From Sphingobacterium composti (GTDB taxonomy: Bacteria > Bacteroidota > Bacteroidia > Sphingobacteriales > Sphingobacteriaceae): DNA of 64,000 nt. The position numbers were made by a program, and so were the translations under genes. The notes under the pieces are model-generated. The model saw only the letters and a program-made list of their open reading frames with translations, did no database searches and was not told the DNA's origin. This document shows, in pieces, positions 35,415-44,624 of this stretch (the first letter of the stretch is position 1; every line of letters begins with the position of its first letter). The DNA is taken from contig NZ_WUQZ01000003.1 in the NCBI RefSeq assembly GCF_009829075.1, forward strand, positions 1 through 64,000, in the 5' to 3' direction.

Positions 35415-36131
35415 TTGTATATGCAAAATGGCAAACTCTATCTAATTCCTGTCCCCCTTTCGGAGGGTGCTGAAAAATTATCTTATACAATAGTGCACCA
35501 CGATATCATCAACTCTATTGGTGAATATGTGGTGGAAAATGAAAAAACGGCGCGTAAATTTTTAAAAGCTGCAGGATTGACCATTCCGCAAAGCGAATTG
35601 ATTATTCATGATTATGGAAAGCATACGCGAGACAAGATGGATTATAATAAGGTATTTGCAAATGTTTCAAAGGGAAAGGATATAGGGTTGATGTCCGAAG
35701 CGGGCTGTCCAGCTGTAGCTGATCCAGGGTCGGATGTGGTAATGGAAGCGCATAAGAGAGGGGTTCAAGTAGTGCCTTTGGTTGGACCAAGCTCAATTTT
35801 GTTGGCATTGATGGGGTCTGGTTTTAATGGTCAGAAGTTTACTTTTCATGGTTATCTGCCGATTGATAAGAGTGAGCGCACTAAGAAGATCAAGGAGCTT
35901 GAGGCTCAAAGTATGCGTGAGAAAATGACTCAAATTTTTATTGAAACTCCTTTCCGTAATAATCAACTGTTGACAGAAGTGCTTCGTGTAGGCAAGCCTT
36001 CATCCAAACTATGTGTTGCTGCAAACCTTACTGCTGAAAACGAGTTTATAATGACAAAAACAATTGCAGAATGGAAAAGCAGCATTATTGATTTGCATAA
36101 GATACCGGCTATCTTTTTATTGTTTGTCTAA
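35415..36131 (+). CDS. RsmI-like SAM-dependent methyltransferase (tetrapyrrole methylase fold)
   Basis: The protein has 238 residues. GKLYLIPVPL replaces the usual GxLYVVxTPIG start, followed by VVENEKTARKFLK, then DIGLMSEAGCPAVADPGSDVV (a strong match to the RsmI SDAGTPxxxDPG motif), VVPLVGPSSILLALMGSGFNGQ and FIETPFRNNQLL. RsmI methylates C1402 of 16S rRNA at the 2'-O position. The protein is shorter than E. coli RsmI (about 285) and lacks its C-terminal extension. The start may be the ATG at 35415 or 35421. The exact RNA target is inferred. Confidence 0.87.
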   Translation: MYMQNGKLYLIPVPLSEGAEKLSYTIVHHDIINSIGEYVVENEKTARKFLKAAGLTIPQSELIIHDYGKHTRDKMDYNKVFANVSKGKDIGLMSEAGCPAVADPGSDVVMEAHKRGVQVVPLVGPSSILLALMGSGFNGQKFTFHGYLPIDKSERTKKIKELEAQSMREKMTQIFIETPFRNNQLLTEVLRVGKPSSKLCVAANLTAENEFIMTKTIAEWKSSIIDLHKIPAIFLLFV

Positions 36132-36149
36132 CTATTAGTAAATTTAAAT

Positions 36150-36902
36150 ATGCAAAAGCATTCAATTATCACAATCTTAATGGTCATGTTTTTTGTTGCC
36201 TTTAGCAAGGCACAATCGACCTACGTAATTGTTCATGGCGCTTGGGGAGGAGCTTGGCAATTCAAAAATACAGCTAAACATTTGCAAGAGGCTGGACATA
36301 CCGTGTATAGACCGACCATGACGGGGCTCGGTGAACGACATCATTTATACAATAGTGAAGTCAACTTGACAACACATATTACAGATGTAGTCAATACCAT
36401 ATTATTTGAAGACCTAAATGATGTTATTCTTGTCGGACATAGCTATGGAGGCATGGTTGTTACGGGTGTTGCGGACAGCATTCCCAATCGAATCAAAAAG
36501 ATAGTTTACTTAGATGCCATTATACCAGAGGAAAATCAATCTGCTGTACAAGCACTAGGAATGGATGAAACTAATGCGGAACAAGCATTTAAAGTTGAAA
36601 ATGGTGTAATTGTACCGCCGTGGGTAAAAGATACCACCAAAACACCACGTGATGTACCTCATCCAATAGCAACTTTTATTCAACCGTTGAGGTATTCGGC
36701 AAATAAGTTGAACGATTGCCCAATTACTTACATATTCACCTACCAAAATGAGTTTGGTGGAAAAGAAAAGGACGATTTCTATCGTTTTTATGTTAAAGCT
36801 AAAGAAAAAAACTGGAAAATTGTAGAGATGGAAGCTTCTCATAATCCGCAAATAGATAAATTGAACGAGTTGGTTGCTATCTTGTTAGATGAAGTAAAAT
36901 AA
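36150..36902 (+). CDS. Exported alpha/beta-fold hydrolase (esterase-like)
   Basis: The protein has 250 residues with a signal peptide (about 1-21, ending SKAQS). The oxyanion region is YVIVHGAWGGAWQF, the nucleophile elbow GHSYGG with Ser98, and the His lies in ASHNPQIDKLNELVAILLD near the C-terminus. MTGLGERHHLY is typical of plant-type salicylate/methyl-ester esterases and bacterial EstC-like enzymes. It should act in the periplasm. The substrate is not predictable. The ATG of the next gene overlaps its stop codon (TAATG). Confidence 0.88.
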   Translation: MQKHSIITILMVMFFVAFSKAQSTYVIVHGAWGGAWQFKNTAKHLQEAGHTVYRPTMTGLGERHHLYNSEVNLTTHITDVVNTILFEDLNDVILVGHSYGGMVVTGVADSIPNRIKKIVYLDAIIPEENQSAVQALGMDETNAEQAFKVENGVIVPPWVKDTTKTPRDVPHPIATFIQPLRYSANKLNDCPITYIFTYQNEFGGKEKDDFYRFYVKAKEKNWKIVEMEASHNPQIDKLNELVAILLDEVK

Positions 36903-37372
36903 TGGAAGAATTAATTAATAGCCCAGAATATCAGAGATTATTGCCCTATGTTCCATACCTCCTTACGGCGGTGTTATTGCGTCTTATTTTAGTTATCTAT
37001 TTGTGTGTTGTCGGAAGAAACACCATCCTATTAATTAAAGAAGGAAATCGATGCATTACTTCAGAACAAGTATGGTTATTGCTTATTCCATTTTTTAACA
37101 TTTATTGGAACTTCGTCTACATGCGAAGACTTGTCGACTCATTAAATAATGAGTTCTACGACAGACAAATAGCAGTAGAAGAAAATCCTACACAGAAGAG
37201 CGGCTATTTTTTTGCGGGTTCATTTTTAGTATATAATTTTCCTTTGCCTTTATTCGTGGGTTTTGTGGCTTATATACTTAGTATCATTGCATTAGTGCTT
37301 TATATTGCAAAGGTAAAGGAATACAAAAAATTGTTAGAAAATGACGATCTTGATTTCGATAAAAGCATTTAA
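36902..37372 (+). CDS. Small membrane protein of unknown function (DUF4328-like)
   Basis: The protein has 156 residues with three or four hydrophobic segments: about 15-42 (YLLTAVLLRLILVIYLCVV), 58-75 (WLLLIPFFNIYWNFVY) and 105-140 (SFLVYNFPLPLFVG, YILSIIALVLYIAKV). The segment WLLLIPFFNIYWNFVYMRRLVDSLN resembles the IPxxNlxxPyxvm motif of DUF4328-like membrane proteins, but I am not certain of the family. It overlaps the esterase stop codon, so the two are co-translated. Confidence 0.75.
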   Translation: MEELINSPEYQRLLPYVPYLLTAVLLRLILVIYLCVVGRNTILLIKEGNRCITSEQVWLLLIPFFNIYWNFVYMRRLVDSLNNEFYDRQIAVEENPTQKSGYFFAGSFLVYNFPLPLFVGFVAYILSIIALVLYIAKVKEYKKLLENDDLDFDKSI

Positions 37373-37390
37373 TCTGTTAAGGCGACGTAC

Positions 37391-38488
37391 ATGAAAATAA
37401 AAGAAATAACATCCTATTTAGAATCAATTGCACCATTAGCTTATCAGGAGTCTTATGACAATTCAGGTCTTATTGTTGGTAGTCCAAATGATGAGGTTTC
37501 CAAAGCGTTAATTTCATTGGACTGTACAGAAGATGTTGTTGATGAGGCTATTGCAAAAGGCTGCGATATAATTATATCGCACCATCCTATTGTTTTCAAA
37601 GGATTAAAAAAATTCAATAATAAGAATTATGTAGAGCGTACTGTAATTAAGGCAATTAAAAATAATATTGCTTTGTATGCCATCCATACCAACTTGGATA
37701 ATGTTTTGGGCGGAGTAAGTTCCAAAATTGCGGAAAAACTTGAATTAGTAAATCACGCGATTTTGAGTCCTAAATCTGGTTTATTAAAGAAGTTGGGGGT
37801 GTATGTTCCACGTGCTAATGTGGAAGAGGTTCGTCAGGCACTGTTTAATGCAGGAGCCGGAAGCATTGGTGATTATGATCAATGTAGCTATAATACATCA
37901 GGGTATGGAACATTTAGACCATTAGAAGGGGCAAATCCGGCTATCGGTGAGGTAGGTGCTCACGAACGTGTTGAAGAGACAAAAATAGAAGTTATATTTC
38001 CGCAGCAGCTCGAACGACAAATCGTAGTAAGTATGCTTGCGGCTCATCCATATGAGGAGGTAGCTTATCACTGTATCACATTGGATAACAAGTTTCAATA
38101 TGTTGGATCAGGAGCTATTGGTAATTTAGCGGAAGCAATGGAAGCGGAACAATTTTTAGCTTATCTGAAAGATAAATTAAAGCTGAATGTCATTCGTCAT
38201 ACGAAACTTTCTAGCAAGAAAATAAACAGAGTGGCGGTATGTGGGGGAGCAGGAGGTTTCTTGTTAAATGAAGCCAAACGCTCAGGAGCGGATATTTTCA
38301 TTACGGCAGATTACAAATACCATGAGTTTTTTGACGCTGAAGATGACATTATCATCGCGGATATAGGACACTATGAATCAGAACAATTTACCCAAGAATT
38401 ATTATTGGAAATAATTCAGAAAAAATTTGTTAACTTTGCTGTCCTATTGACAGGAATAGATACAAATCCCATAAAATATTTCATTTAA
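37391..38488 (+). CDS. Nif3-like dinuclear metal centre protein (YqfO/GTP cyclohydrolase 1 type 2 family)
   Basis: The protein has 365 residues. Metal-binding segments are present at both ends: IISHHPIVFKGLKKF and IHTNLDNVLGGV in the first half, DIGHYESEQFTQELL in the second. A central inserted CutA/PII-like domain (about 125-230, YVPRANVEEVRQALFNAGAG through AAHPYEEVAYHCI) is the YqfO-type version. The family forms hexamers with a two-metal site; its biochemical role is unsettled. The next gene, a coiled-coil zinc-ribbon protein, overlaps its stop (TAATG); this Nif3-zinc ribbon pairing is common in bacteria. Confidence 0.93.
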   Translation: MKIKEITSYLESIAPLAYQESYDNSGLIVGSPNDEVSKALISLDCTEDVVDEAIAKGCDIIISHHPIVFKGLKKFNNKNYVERTVIKAIKNNIALYAIHTNLDNVLGGVSSKIAEKLELVNHAILSPKSGLLKKLGVYVPRANVEEVRQALFNAGAGSIGDYDQCSYNTSGYGTFRPLEGANPAIGEVGAHERVEETKIEVIFPQQLERQIVVSMLAAHPYEEVAYHCITLDNKFQYVGSGAIGNLAEAMEAEQFLAYLKDKLKLNVIRHTKLSSKKINRVAVCGGAGGFLLNEAKRSGADIFITADYKYHEFFDAEDDIIIADIGHYESEQFTQELLLEIIQKKFVNFAVLLTGIDTNPIKYFI

Positions 38489-39222
38489 TGGAACAAACGG
38501 TAGAACAAAAATTACAAGCATTGTGGTCGTTGCAAGCGATTCACAGTAAGATAGATAAAATTCGTCAAGTACGTGGCGAGTTGCCTATTGAAGTAGCTGA
38601 CTTAGAAGATGAAATTGCTGGGTTAGAAACTCGTCTTGAGAAAATCAGAGTTGAATTAGATGATTTAGAAGATTCAATTGTAAAGCGTAAAAATATGATC
38701 AAAGATGCGCAAGCAGCGATCAAAAAATACGAAGGTCAATTGAACGAAGTGAAAAACAATCGTGAATACGACGCTATCTCTAAAGAAATCGAAATCCAAG
38801 GATTAGAAATCCAAGTTTGTGAAAAACGTATCAAAGAAGCAGAATTTGAGATTAAAAACAAATCTGAAGCATATGAGAAATCACAAGGAAATTTGGATTA
38901 TGCGAAAGGTGAGTTAGAAGTTAAAAAACAAGAACTTGAAACTATTTCTTCTGAAACACAGATCGAAGAAGAAACTTTGTTGAAAAAAGCTGAAGAAGCA
39001 TCTAAAAACAACGAAGAGCGTTTATTGAAAGTTTACAACAAGCTTCGCGGTTCTTACCGCAATGGTTTGGCTGTAGTTTCTATTGAGCGTGATAGTTGTT
39101 CGGGTTGTCACAATAAAATACCACCTCAATTGCAATCAGAAATTCGTCAACGTAAGAAATTGATTATCTGTGAGCACTGTGGTCGTATTTTGGTAGACGA
39201 AGAGATTGCTGCAGAAGATTAA
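38488..39222 (+). CDS. Coiled-coil protein with C4 zinc ribbon (CT398/DUF164-like)
   Basis: The protein has 244 residues. About 15-185 form a long, highly charged coiled coil (for example EDEIAGLETRLEKIRVELDDLE). The C-terminus has a four-cysteine zinc ribbon: CSGCHNKIPPQ and ICEHCGRILV. It includes the KNNREYDAISKEIE segment typical of the family. Homologues are thought to bind nucleic acids or chaperone-like partners and occur next to Nif3 genes, as here (4-base overlap). Precise function unknown. Confidence 0.92.
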   Translation: MEQTVEQKLQALWSLQAIHSKIDKIRQVRGELPIEVADLEDEIAGLETRLEKIRVELDDLEDSIVKRKNMIKDAQAAIKKYEGQLNEVKNNREYDAISKEIEIQGLEIQVCEKRIKEAEFEIKNKSEAYEKSQGNLDYAKGELEVKKQELETISSETQIEEETLLKKAEEASKNNEERLLKVYNKLRGSYRNGLAVVSIERDSCSGCHNKIPPQLQSEIRQRKKLIICEHCGRILVDEEIAAED

Positions 39223-39241
39223 ATTCTTCCAAAAAATATTC

Positions 39242-39277
39242 AAAGGGTAAAATCGAAAGATTTTGCCCTTTCTTGTT
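39242..39277 (+). terminator. Terminator after the zinc-ribbon gene
   Basis: AAAGGGTAAAATC and GATTTTGCCCTTT form a perfect 13-bp stem closed by a GAAA tetraloop and followed by CTTGTTT. Confidence 0.88.
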
Positions 39278-39320
39278 TGCAACATCTTGGATATAGGTAA
39301 TCAGTAAATATTTTAATAAG

Positions 39321-39328
39321 TATATTTG
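39321..39328 (+). promoter_or_regulatory. Promoter -7 box of the tricorn-type protease gene
   Basis: TATATTTG fully matches TAnnTTTG, 30 bases before the ATG at 39359. No clear -33 element is seen. Confidence 0.45.
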
Positions 39329-39358
39329 ATTCGTTTTACAACCATATATTGACATAAT

Positions 39359-42300
39359 ATGTTAAATAAATTATCTATGGTGCTAGGTTTTACATTAAGT
39401 TTATCTAGCATTTCTTTCTCTAATGCTCAAGAGGAAACTTTATTATTGCGTAGCCCTAGTATTAGTGATACACATCTAACCTTTGTATATGGAGGTGATG
39501 TATGGGTTTCCGAGAAAAATGGCGCAAACCCTCGTCGATTAACAACAAATCCTGGCGTTGAAATAAACCCAATTTTTTCTCCTGATGGTAAACAAATTGC
39601 TTTTACAGGTAATTATGATGGGAACAACGATGTATATACCATTCCTGTATATGGTGGAGAGCCAAAAAGAGTAACTTTTCACCCGGCTGCTGATGTATTA
39701 CGTGGATGGTTAAATAATAACGAATTGTATTATACCACAACACGCGAATATCAATACGCTCTAGGTTCTCGCTTATATAAAACGTCTACTTCAACGCCGG
39801 TAGATATTCCCCTTATGATGCCTGAAGCTTATCAAGGATCACCTTCACCAGATGGTCGTTATTGGGCATATATCAAAAATTCGGATCCTACAGAGCGCGA
39901 CCGTGTAGCTTTTAAGCGTTACCGTGGTGGTGGTATGGCTTCAATTTGGATTTTTGATACACAAACCAAAAATGTTGAGGTAATTCCCGGAGAAAGATGT
40001 AATGATGTTAAGCCTGTTTGGTTGGGTTCTAAAGTATACTTTCTGTCGGATAGAGACAAGATGGTAAACGTATTTAGCTACGATACTAACACCAAAAAAA
40101 TAGAGAAGCTTACAAACTACAAGGATTATGATGTCCGTACATTAGCGGGTAGAGGTAATGAATTGGTATTCGAACAAGCTGGACGAATTCATATATTAGA
40201 AACAAATAATAAAAAGGTAAATACATTAAAGATTGCGATTGCTGCCGATCCAATGTACAAACGTTCGAGATACACGCAGATTCGTTCAGATATTCGTGAA
40301 TTTAATATATCTCCAACTGGTCAGCGCGTCTTATTTCAATCTAGAGGAGAAATTGTGTCTGTCCCTAAAGAAAAAGGAGAAGCGCGCAACATTTCAAATG
40401 CTGTCGCAAGTCACGAAAAGTATCCTGCATGGTCGCCTAACGGAAAGTGGATTTCGTATTTGTCCGATGCAAAAGGAAAATATCAGTTAGTATTGCGTGA
40501 TCAGAAAGCAATGGAAGAACCAACGTATATAGATCTTGGGAAGGATATCTTCTATTTTGAGCCGACTTGGTCTCCTGATAGTAAAAAGCTGTTCTATGCG
40601 GATGCACACTTAAATCTATTTTATGTTGATATCGCGACAAAAAAAGTTGTTTTAGTAGATTCTGATAAATTAGCTTCTACAACTGGTCGTACACGTAATA
40701 GTTTCACACCTTCATGGTCATTTGATTCAAATTGGATTTCTTATGTGAAGACATTAAATAATGGTGTGACGGCGGTATTTATGTACAATTTAGAGACCAA
40801 AGTATCACAACAAATTACGGATGGTATGTCCTACGTTAGTCAGCCAACATTCAGCAGAGATGGTAAATATTTATTCTTTACCGCTAGTACGAATGTTGGC
40901 TTGAGCAACTCAGGTTTGCATATGTCTGCATATGATCGTAGTCCTGCATTCAATGTGTATGCATTTATCTTGTCAAAGAAAACTCCAACAATCTTCAAAA
41001 ATGAAAGCGATGAAGAAACAATAAAAGAAGATAAGAAAGAGGATTCTAAGAAAGAAAAGAACGACGATAAAAAATCAGAAACGGCTAAGAAGTCAGATTC
41101 TCCAAAAGCTGATGATAAAAAGCTTGAAGTTGACTTTGATAATATTAATCGTAGGATCATAGCTTTACCATTGCAACCAGGTTATTATACACTAGATGGC
41201 AATGTAGAGAAAATGTTAATTTACCGTCGTGGTGGAGTTATAGGTGCTTTTGATCTTGACAAGGCAGAAGATAAAACATTAATTGAAAATGCTGGGCCAT
41301 TTGTAATCAGTGCGGATGGAAAGAAAATGCTTTATCAATCTAATCGTGAATATTATATTGTTAACGCAGGACAAAAACCAGCACCGAATTCAGGTAAAGT
41401 TAATCTTGAAAATATTCAAATCGAAGTTGATCCTTCGGCAGAATGGAAACAAATTTTTAATGAAGTTTGGGCTATGCAGAAAGAATTTTTCTATGTGGAA
41501 AATATGCATGGTGCTAACTGGAATGCCGTAAAAGCTAAATATGAGAAATTCGTTCCTTATGTAAATCACCGCTCGGATTTGGGCTACTTGTTGAACGAAA
41601 TGATGGGCGAACTTGTTGTTGGCCATGCTTACATCTATCCAGGGGATCAACCATCTAGTCCATCTGTGAGTACAGGAACTTTGGGTGCCGATTTGGAATA
41701 TGTGAATGGCATGTACAAAATCAACAAGATTCTCACCACATTAGATTGGAATCCATCGCTAAAAGCGCCTTTAGCAGTACCGGGATTAAATATTGAAGAA
41801 GGACAATACATCGTTGCGGTAAATGGAGTTAATCTTTCTGAAGAAGTTAATCTGTACAAATTATTAGAAAATAAAGTTGATAAGCAAGTGGCTCTAAAAA
41901 TCAATGATAAGCCATCGCTTGATGGCGCGCGTGAAGTGATTGTTAAGCCAATTTCTTTTGGGGAAGAAATGTCACTTCGTCAAACGGACAGAATTGAATC
42001 TAACCGTAAGAAAGTTGATGAGTTGAGTAATGGTCAAATTGCTTACGTTTATATGCCAAATACAGGTAGAGAAGGTTATGTCAACTTCAACCGTTATTAT
42101 TTCTCTCAAATGGATAAAAAAGCTTTGCTTTTAGATGAGCGTAATAATGGTGGTGGTTCAGTAGCGGATTATGTGATTGACTTATTATCGCGTGAATTAA
42201 TTGCGGGTTGGGGTATTCGCGATGGAAAATCATTTACAACACCTGGTAATGGTATTTATGGCCCTAAAGCTATGATTATTAATGAAAATGCTGGGTCTGG

Positions 42301-42637
42301 TGGTGATATGATGCCATACATGTTTCGTCATAAAGGATTAGGAAAATTAGTTGGTCGTACAACAATGGGTATCCTAGTAGGTATTTCTGGATATCCACCA
42401 TTATTGGATGGTGGTAGTATTACATCACCAAATTTTGGGGTGTTCGACTTGAATGGTAATTATATTATAGAAAATGAGGGTGTTGCTCCAGATATTTTTG
42501 TAGAGCAAATGCCTAAAGATTTATTAGAAGGAAGAGATCCACAATTGGAAAGAACAGTTCAACTGTTGTTAGAGGAAATGAAAACATATCCTTATAAGCA
42601 GCTCAAAAAGCCTGCGGATCCAATTCGTGTTAACTAG
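39359..42637 (+). CDS. Tricorn-type S41 peptidase, exported
   Basis: The protein has 1092 residues with a signal peptide (about 1-23, ending SNAQ). The N-terminal half is a WD40/TolB-like propeller pair (LTTNPGVEINPIFSPDGKQIAFTG; PAWSPNGKWISYLSD; PTFSRDGKYLFFTAS). About 555-600 is a very Lys/Asp/Glu-rich linker. A C1 helical part (WAMQKEFFYVENMHG), a PDZ-like domain (about 790-860) and the S41 core follow (LLDERNNGGG; NENAGSGGDMMPY with nucleophile Ser980; GRTTMG). It trims oligopeptides in the periplasm; archaeal tricorn is the best-known relative. All catalytic segments look intact. Confidence 0.93.
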   Translation: MLNKLSMVLGFTLSLSSISFSNAQEETLLLRSPSISDTHLTFVYGGDVWVSEKNGANPRRLTTNPGVEINPIFSPDGKQIAFTGNYDGNNDVYTIPVYGGEPKRVTFHPAADVLRGWLNNNELYYTTTREYQYALGSRLYKTSTSTPVDIPLMMPEAYQGSPSPDGRYWAYIKNSDPTERDRVAFKRYRGGGMASIWIFDTQTKNVEVIPGERCNDVKPVWLGSKVYFLSDRDKMVNVFSYDTNTKKIEKLTNYKDYDVRTLAGRGNELVFEQAGRIHILETNNKKVNTLKIAIAADPMYKRSRYTQIRSDIREFNISPTGQRVLFQSRGEIVSVPKEKGEARNISNAVASHEKYPAWSPNGKWISYLSDAKGKYQLVLRDQKAMEEPTYIDLGKDIFYFEPTWSPDSKKLFYADAHLNLFYVDIATKKVVLVDSDKLASTTGRTRNSFTPSWSFDSNWISYVKTLNNGVTAVFMYNLETKVSQQITDGMSYVSQPTFSRDGKYLFFTASTNVGLSNSGLHMSAYDRSPAFNVYAFILSKKTPTIFKNESDEETIKEDKKEDSKKEKNDDKKSETAKKSDSPKADDKKLEVDFDNINRRIIALPLQPGYYTLDGNVEKMLIYRRGGVIGAFDLDKAEDKTLIENAGPFVISADGKKMLYQSNREYYIVNAGQKPAPNSGKVNLENIQIEVDPSAEWKQIFNEVWAMQKEFFYVENMHGANWNAVKAKYEKFVPYVNHRSDLGYLLNEMMGELVVGHAYIYPGDQPSSPSVSTGTLGADLEYVNGMYKINKILTTLDWNPSLKAPLAVPGLNIEEGQYIVAVNGVNLSEEVNLYKLLENKVDKQVALKINDKPSLDGAREVIVKPISFGEEMSLRQTDRIESNRKKVDELSNGQIAYVYMPNTGREGYVNFNRYYFSQMDKKALLLDERNNGGGSVADYVIDLLSRELIAGWGIRDGKSFTTPGNGIYGPKAMIINENAGSGGDMMPYMFRHKGLGKLVGRTTMGILVGISGYPPLLDGGSITSPNFGVFDLNGNYIIENEGVAPDIFVEQMPKDLLEGRDPQLERTVQLLLEEMKTYPYKQLKKPADPIRVN

Positions 42638-42645
42638 CATTTATT

Positions 42646-42670
42646 AAAGGGGACTGCAAAGTCCCTTTTG
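42646..42670 (+). terminator. Terminator after the tricorn-type protease gene
   Basis: AAAGGGGAC and GTCCCTTTT form a 9-bp stem with a TGCAAA loop. Its T-rich end (TTTG, 42667-42670) is 17 bases before a TAACTTTA box (42688-42695), so the terminator may double as the -33 region for the next gene. Confidence 0.75.
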
Positions 42671-42699
42671 TATACATAAATAATATATAACTTTAATCG

Positions 42700-43629
42700 A
42701 TGAACGATTATTTGGAAAAACAACCTTCACCGTGGTATTCATTGATGATGCTCTTGGTATATACCTTTGCATTTAGTATAGGTATACAGTTGCTGGCTCT
42801 AACGTTGGGAGAATTGACAAATTCTTCAGCAAGTACTTTTTTGCAAGGTGATGACACAACATCTTTAGGTAGTAACTCACGGTTCTTTATGTATGCACTT
42901 TTAGCCTCCGGAACTTTTGGGACATTTTATCTTCCTTCTGTTGTTTTGCAAAAAAGAGAACCATTTCAAGCGTATTTTCCCGTTCAGCAAATTTCTCCTG
43001 TTTTTTACGTCTTAGCAGTAGGGATTTTAGTAGGTTTCAGCCCAATGATGGAACTCATAGCTGAGTGGAATGCAAAGATGACATTGCCGGAAAGTCTTAA
43101 AGGAGTTGAAAACTGGATGCGTACGCAAGAAGATGCATCTAATGACTTGATTAAAAAAGTTGTCATGGTGGATCATATAGGATTATTATTTGTAAACCTT
43201 ATTGTATTAGCCATATTTCCAGCAGTAGCTGAAGAGTATTATTTTAGAGGATCGCTGATGCATATTTTTAATAGAATTTTCAAAAATATTCACATTACTA
43301 TTTGGGTAACAGCGATAATCTTTAGTGCCATTCACGTTCAGTTTTTCGGATTTTTTCCGCGCATGATATTAGGTGCTTTCTTTGGGTATATGCTTATTTG
43401 GACAAATAATATTTGGGTTCCCATTTTAGCACATTTTGTCAATAATGCGATTGTGGCTGTACTTGCTTTTTATTATACAACTCTAGGAAAGACCTTTGAA
43501 GAGCTACAAACTTACGATAGCTATTCCATTTTTGTGTATCTTGGTAGCTTTATGTTAACCGTCGTAATTGCTGTTTTATTTTATAAAAAATCAAAATTAA
43601 ATATTAATAATGGAGAAGGGCTGGGTTAA
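42700..43629 (+). CDS. CPBP-family intramembrane glutamic endopeptidase
   Basis: The protein has 309 residues with about eight hydrophobic segments. The ABI/CPBP motif 1 is EEYYFRG (Glu178, Glu179, Arg183). Motif 2 is SAIHVQFFGFFPRMILGAFFGY, with a His in the usual FxxxH position. Motif 3 is ILAHFVNNAIVAV. The family includes Rce1-type and bacteriocin-maturation proteases. The gene overlaps the downstream DUF2007 gene by 20 bases, so the products are probably made together. Substrate unknown. Confidence 0.92.
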   Translation: MNDYLEKQPSPWYSLMMLLVYTFAFSIGIQLLALTLGELTNSSASTFLQGDDTTSLGSNSRFFMYALLASGTFGTFYLPSVVLQKREPFQAYFPVQQISPVFYVLAVGILVGFSPMMELIAEWNAKMTLPESLKGVENWMRTQEDASNDLIKKVVMVDHIGLLFVNLIVLAIFPAVAEEYYFRGSLMHIFNRIFKNIHITIWVTAIIFSAIHVQFFGFFPRMILGAFFGYMLIWTNNIWVPILAHFVNNAIVAVLAFYYTTLGKTFEELQTYDSYSIFVYLGSFMLTVVIAVLFYKKSKLNINNGEGLG

Positions 43630-43834
43630 AATCAGAACATATTCAAAGGCTATCGAAGCCGAAATAGTAAAGCAAATGTTAGAAGAACATGAGATTCCTG
43701 CTGTTCTTCTTAATAAACAAGATTCTTCATATTTATTCGGAAAATTAGAATTGTACGTTAATGAAACTAATGAAGCAGTAGCGACAGTTTTAATCAATAG
43801 CAATACATTTACAGAGGAGGAAGATGCTAACTAG
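43610..43834 (+). CDS. DUF2007 small protein (putative signal transducing)
   Basis: The protein has 74 residues: WVKIRTYSKAIEAEIVKQMLEEHEIPAVLLNKQDSS, then a second strand pair ending in VLINS. This matches the DUF2007 pattern, a GlnB-like ferredoxin fold of 65-75 residues. It overlaps both neighbours: 20 bases of the CPBP protease gene and 11 bases of cdsA. Tight coupling suggests a link to membrane or lipid physiology, but no function is known. Confidence 0.85.
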   Translation: MEKGWVKIRTYSKAIEAEIVKQMLEEHEIPAVLLNKQDSSYLFGKLELYVNETNEAVATVLINSNTFTEEEDAN

Positions 43835-44624
43835 AGCTATTACCGGATTATTTTTTATTATAATACTGATTGGAGCTTTGCTATTAGGTGAAATAGCTTT
43901 TACAATATTTTTCAGTTTAGTAGGTCTAGGGGCGTTATATGAATTTTATGGAATCACTAAGTCGGAGCACCAGAAACCTAATGTATTATTGGGGATGTTA
44001 TCAGCAACCGTACTTACAGTTTTAGTTGGTATACATTGTCTAGGTTATATTCCCTTTAAATATGTGTGGATGATTATTCCTTTTTTTGTTGTAATATTCA
44101 TCATAAGTTTATATCAAAAGAGTAAATTGCCCTTCAACGATATTGGCTACACGTTATTGGGAATTATGTACGCGTGTATTCCTTTTGTGTTTTTTGTGGC
44201 TTTGGGCTTTATTCAAGGGGCATTTAATCACTATATCCCCTTAGGTTTTTTGATAATTCTATGGGCGAATGATACAGGAGCATATTTGGCAGGGCGTAGT
44301 TTTGGAAAACATAAATTGTTTGAGCGAATTTCTCCAAACAAAACTTGGGAAGGATTTATCGGAGGAGTTTTATTTGCCATGCTGATAGCTTTAAATTTAG
44401 CTCAATATTTTGGTTCATTGCAAAAGTGGGAATGGGTTGCTATGGCAGCTATTATCGGTGTTTTCGGTACGTTAGGCGACTTAGTAGAATCAATGTTGAA
44501 ACGTAGTCTTGGCGTCAAGGATTCGGGAAATATTTTGCCTGGACATGGTGGTTTGTTGGATAGATTTGATGGCTTGCTAATTTCAGCGCCATTGGTGTTT
44601 TTGTTTTTATTAATGATACAGTAA
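43824..44624 (+). CDS. cdsA: Phosphatidate cytidylyltransferase
   Basis: The protein has 266 residues with seven to eight TM segments. The family signature near the C-terminus is complete: GDLVESMLKRSLGVKDSGNI and LPGHGGLLDRFDGL. The cytoplasmic loop NDTGAYLAGRSFGKHKLFERISPNKTWEGFIGG carries the DTGAY and SPKKTxEG motifs. It makes CDP-diacylglycerol from phosphatidate and CTP, the branch point of phospholipid synthesis. It starts inside the DUF2007 gene, and the next gene begins directly after its stop codon. Confidence 0.96.
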   Translation: MLTRAITGLFFIIILIGALLLGEIAFTIFFSLVGLGALYEFYGITKSEHQKPNVLLGMLSATVLTVLVGIHCLGYIPFKYVWMIIPFFVVIFIISLYQKSKLPFNDIGYTLLGIMYACIPFVFFVALGFIQGAFNHYIPLGFLIILWANDTGAYLAGRSFGKHKLFERISPNKTWEGFIGGVLFAMLIALNLAQYFGSLQKWEWVAMAAIIGVFGTLGDLVESMLKRSLGVKDSGNILPGHGGLLDRFDGLLISAPLVFLFLLMIQ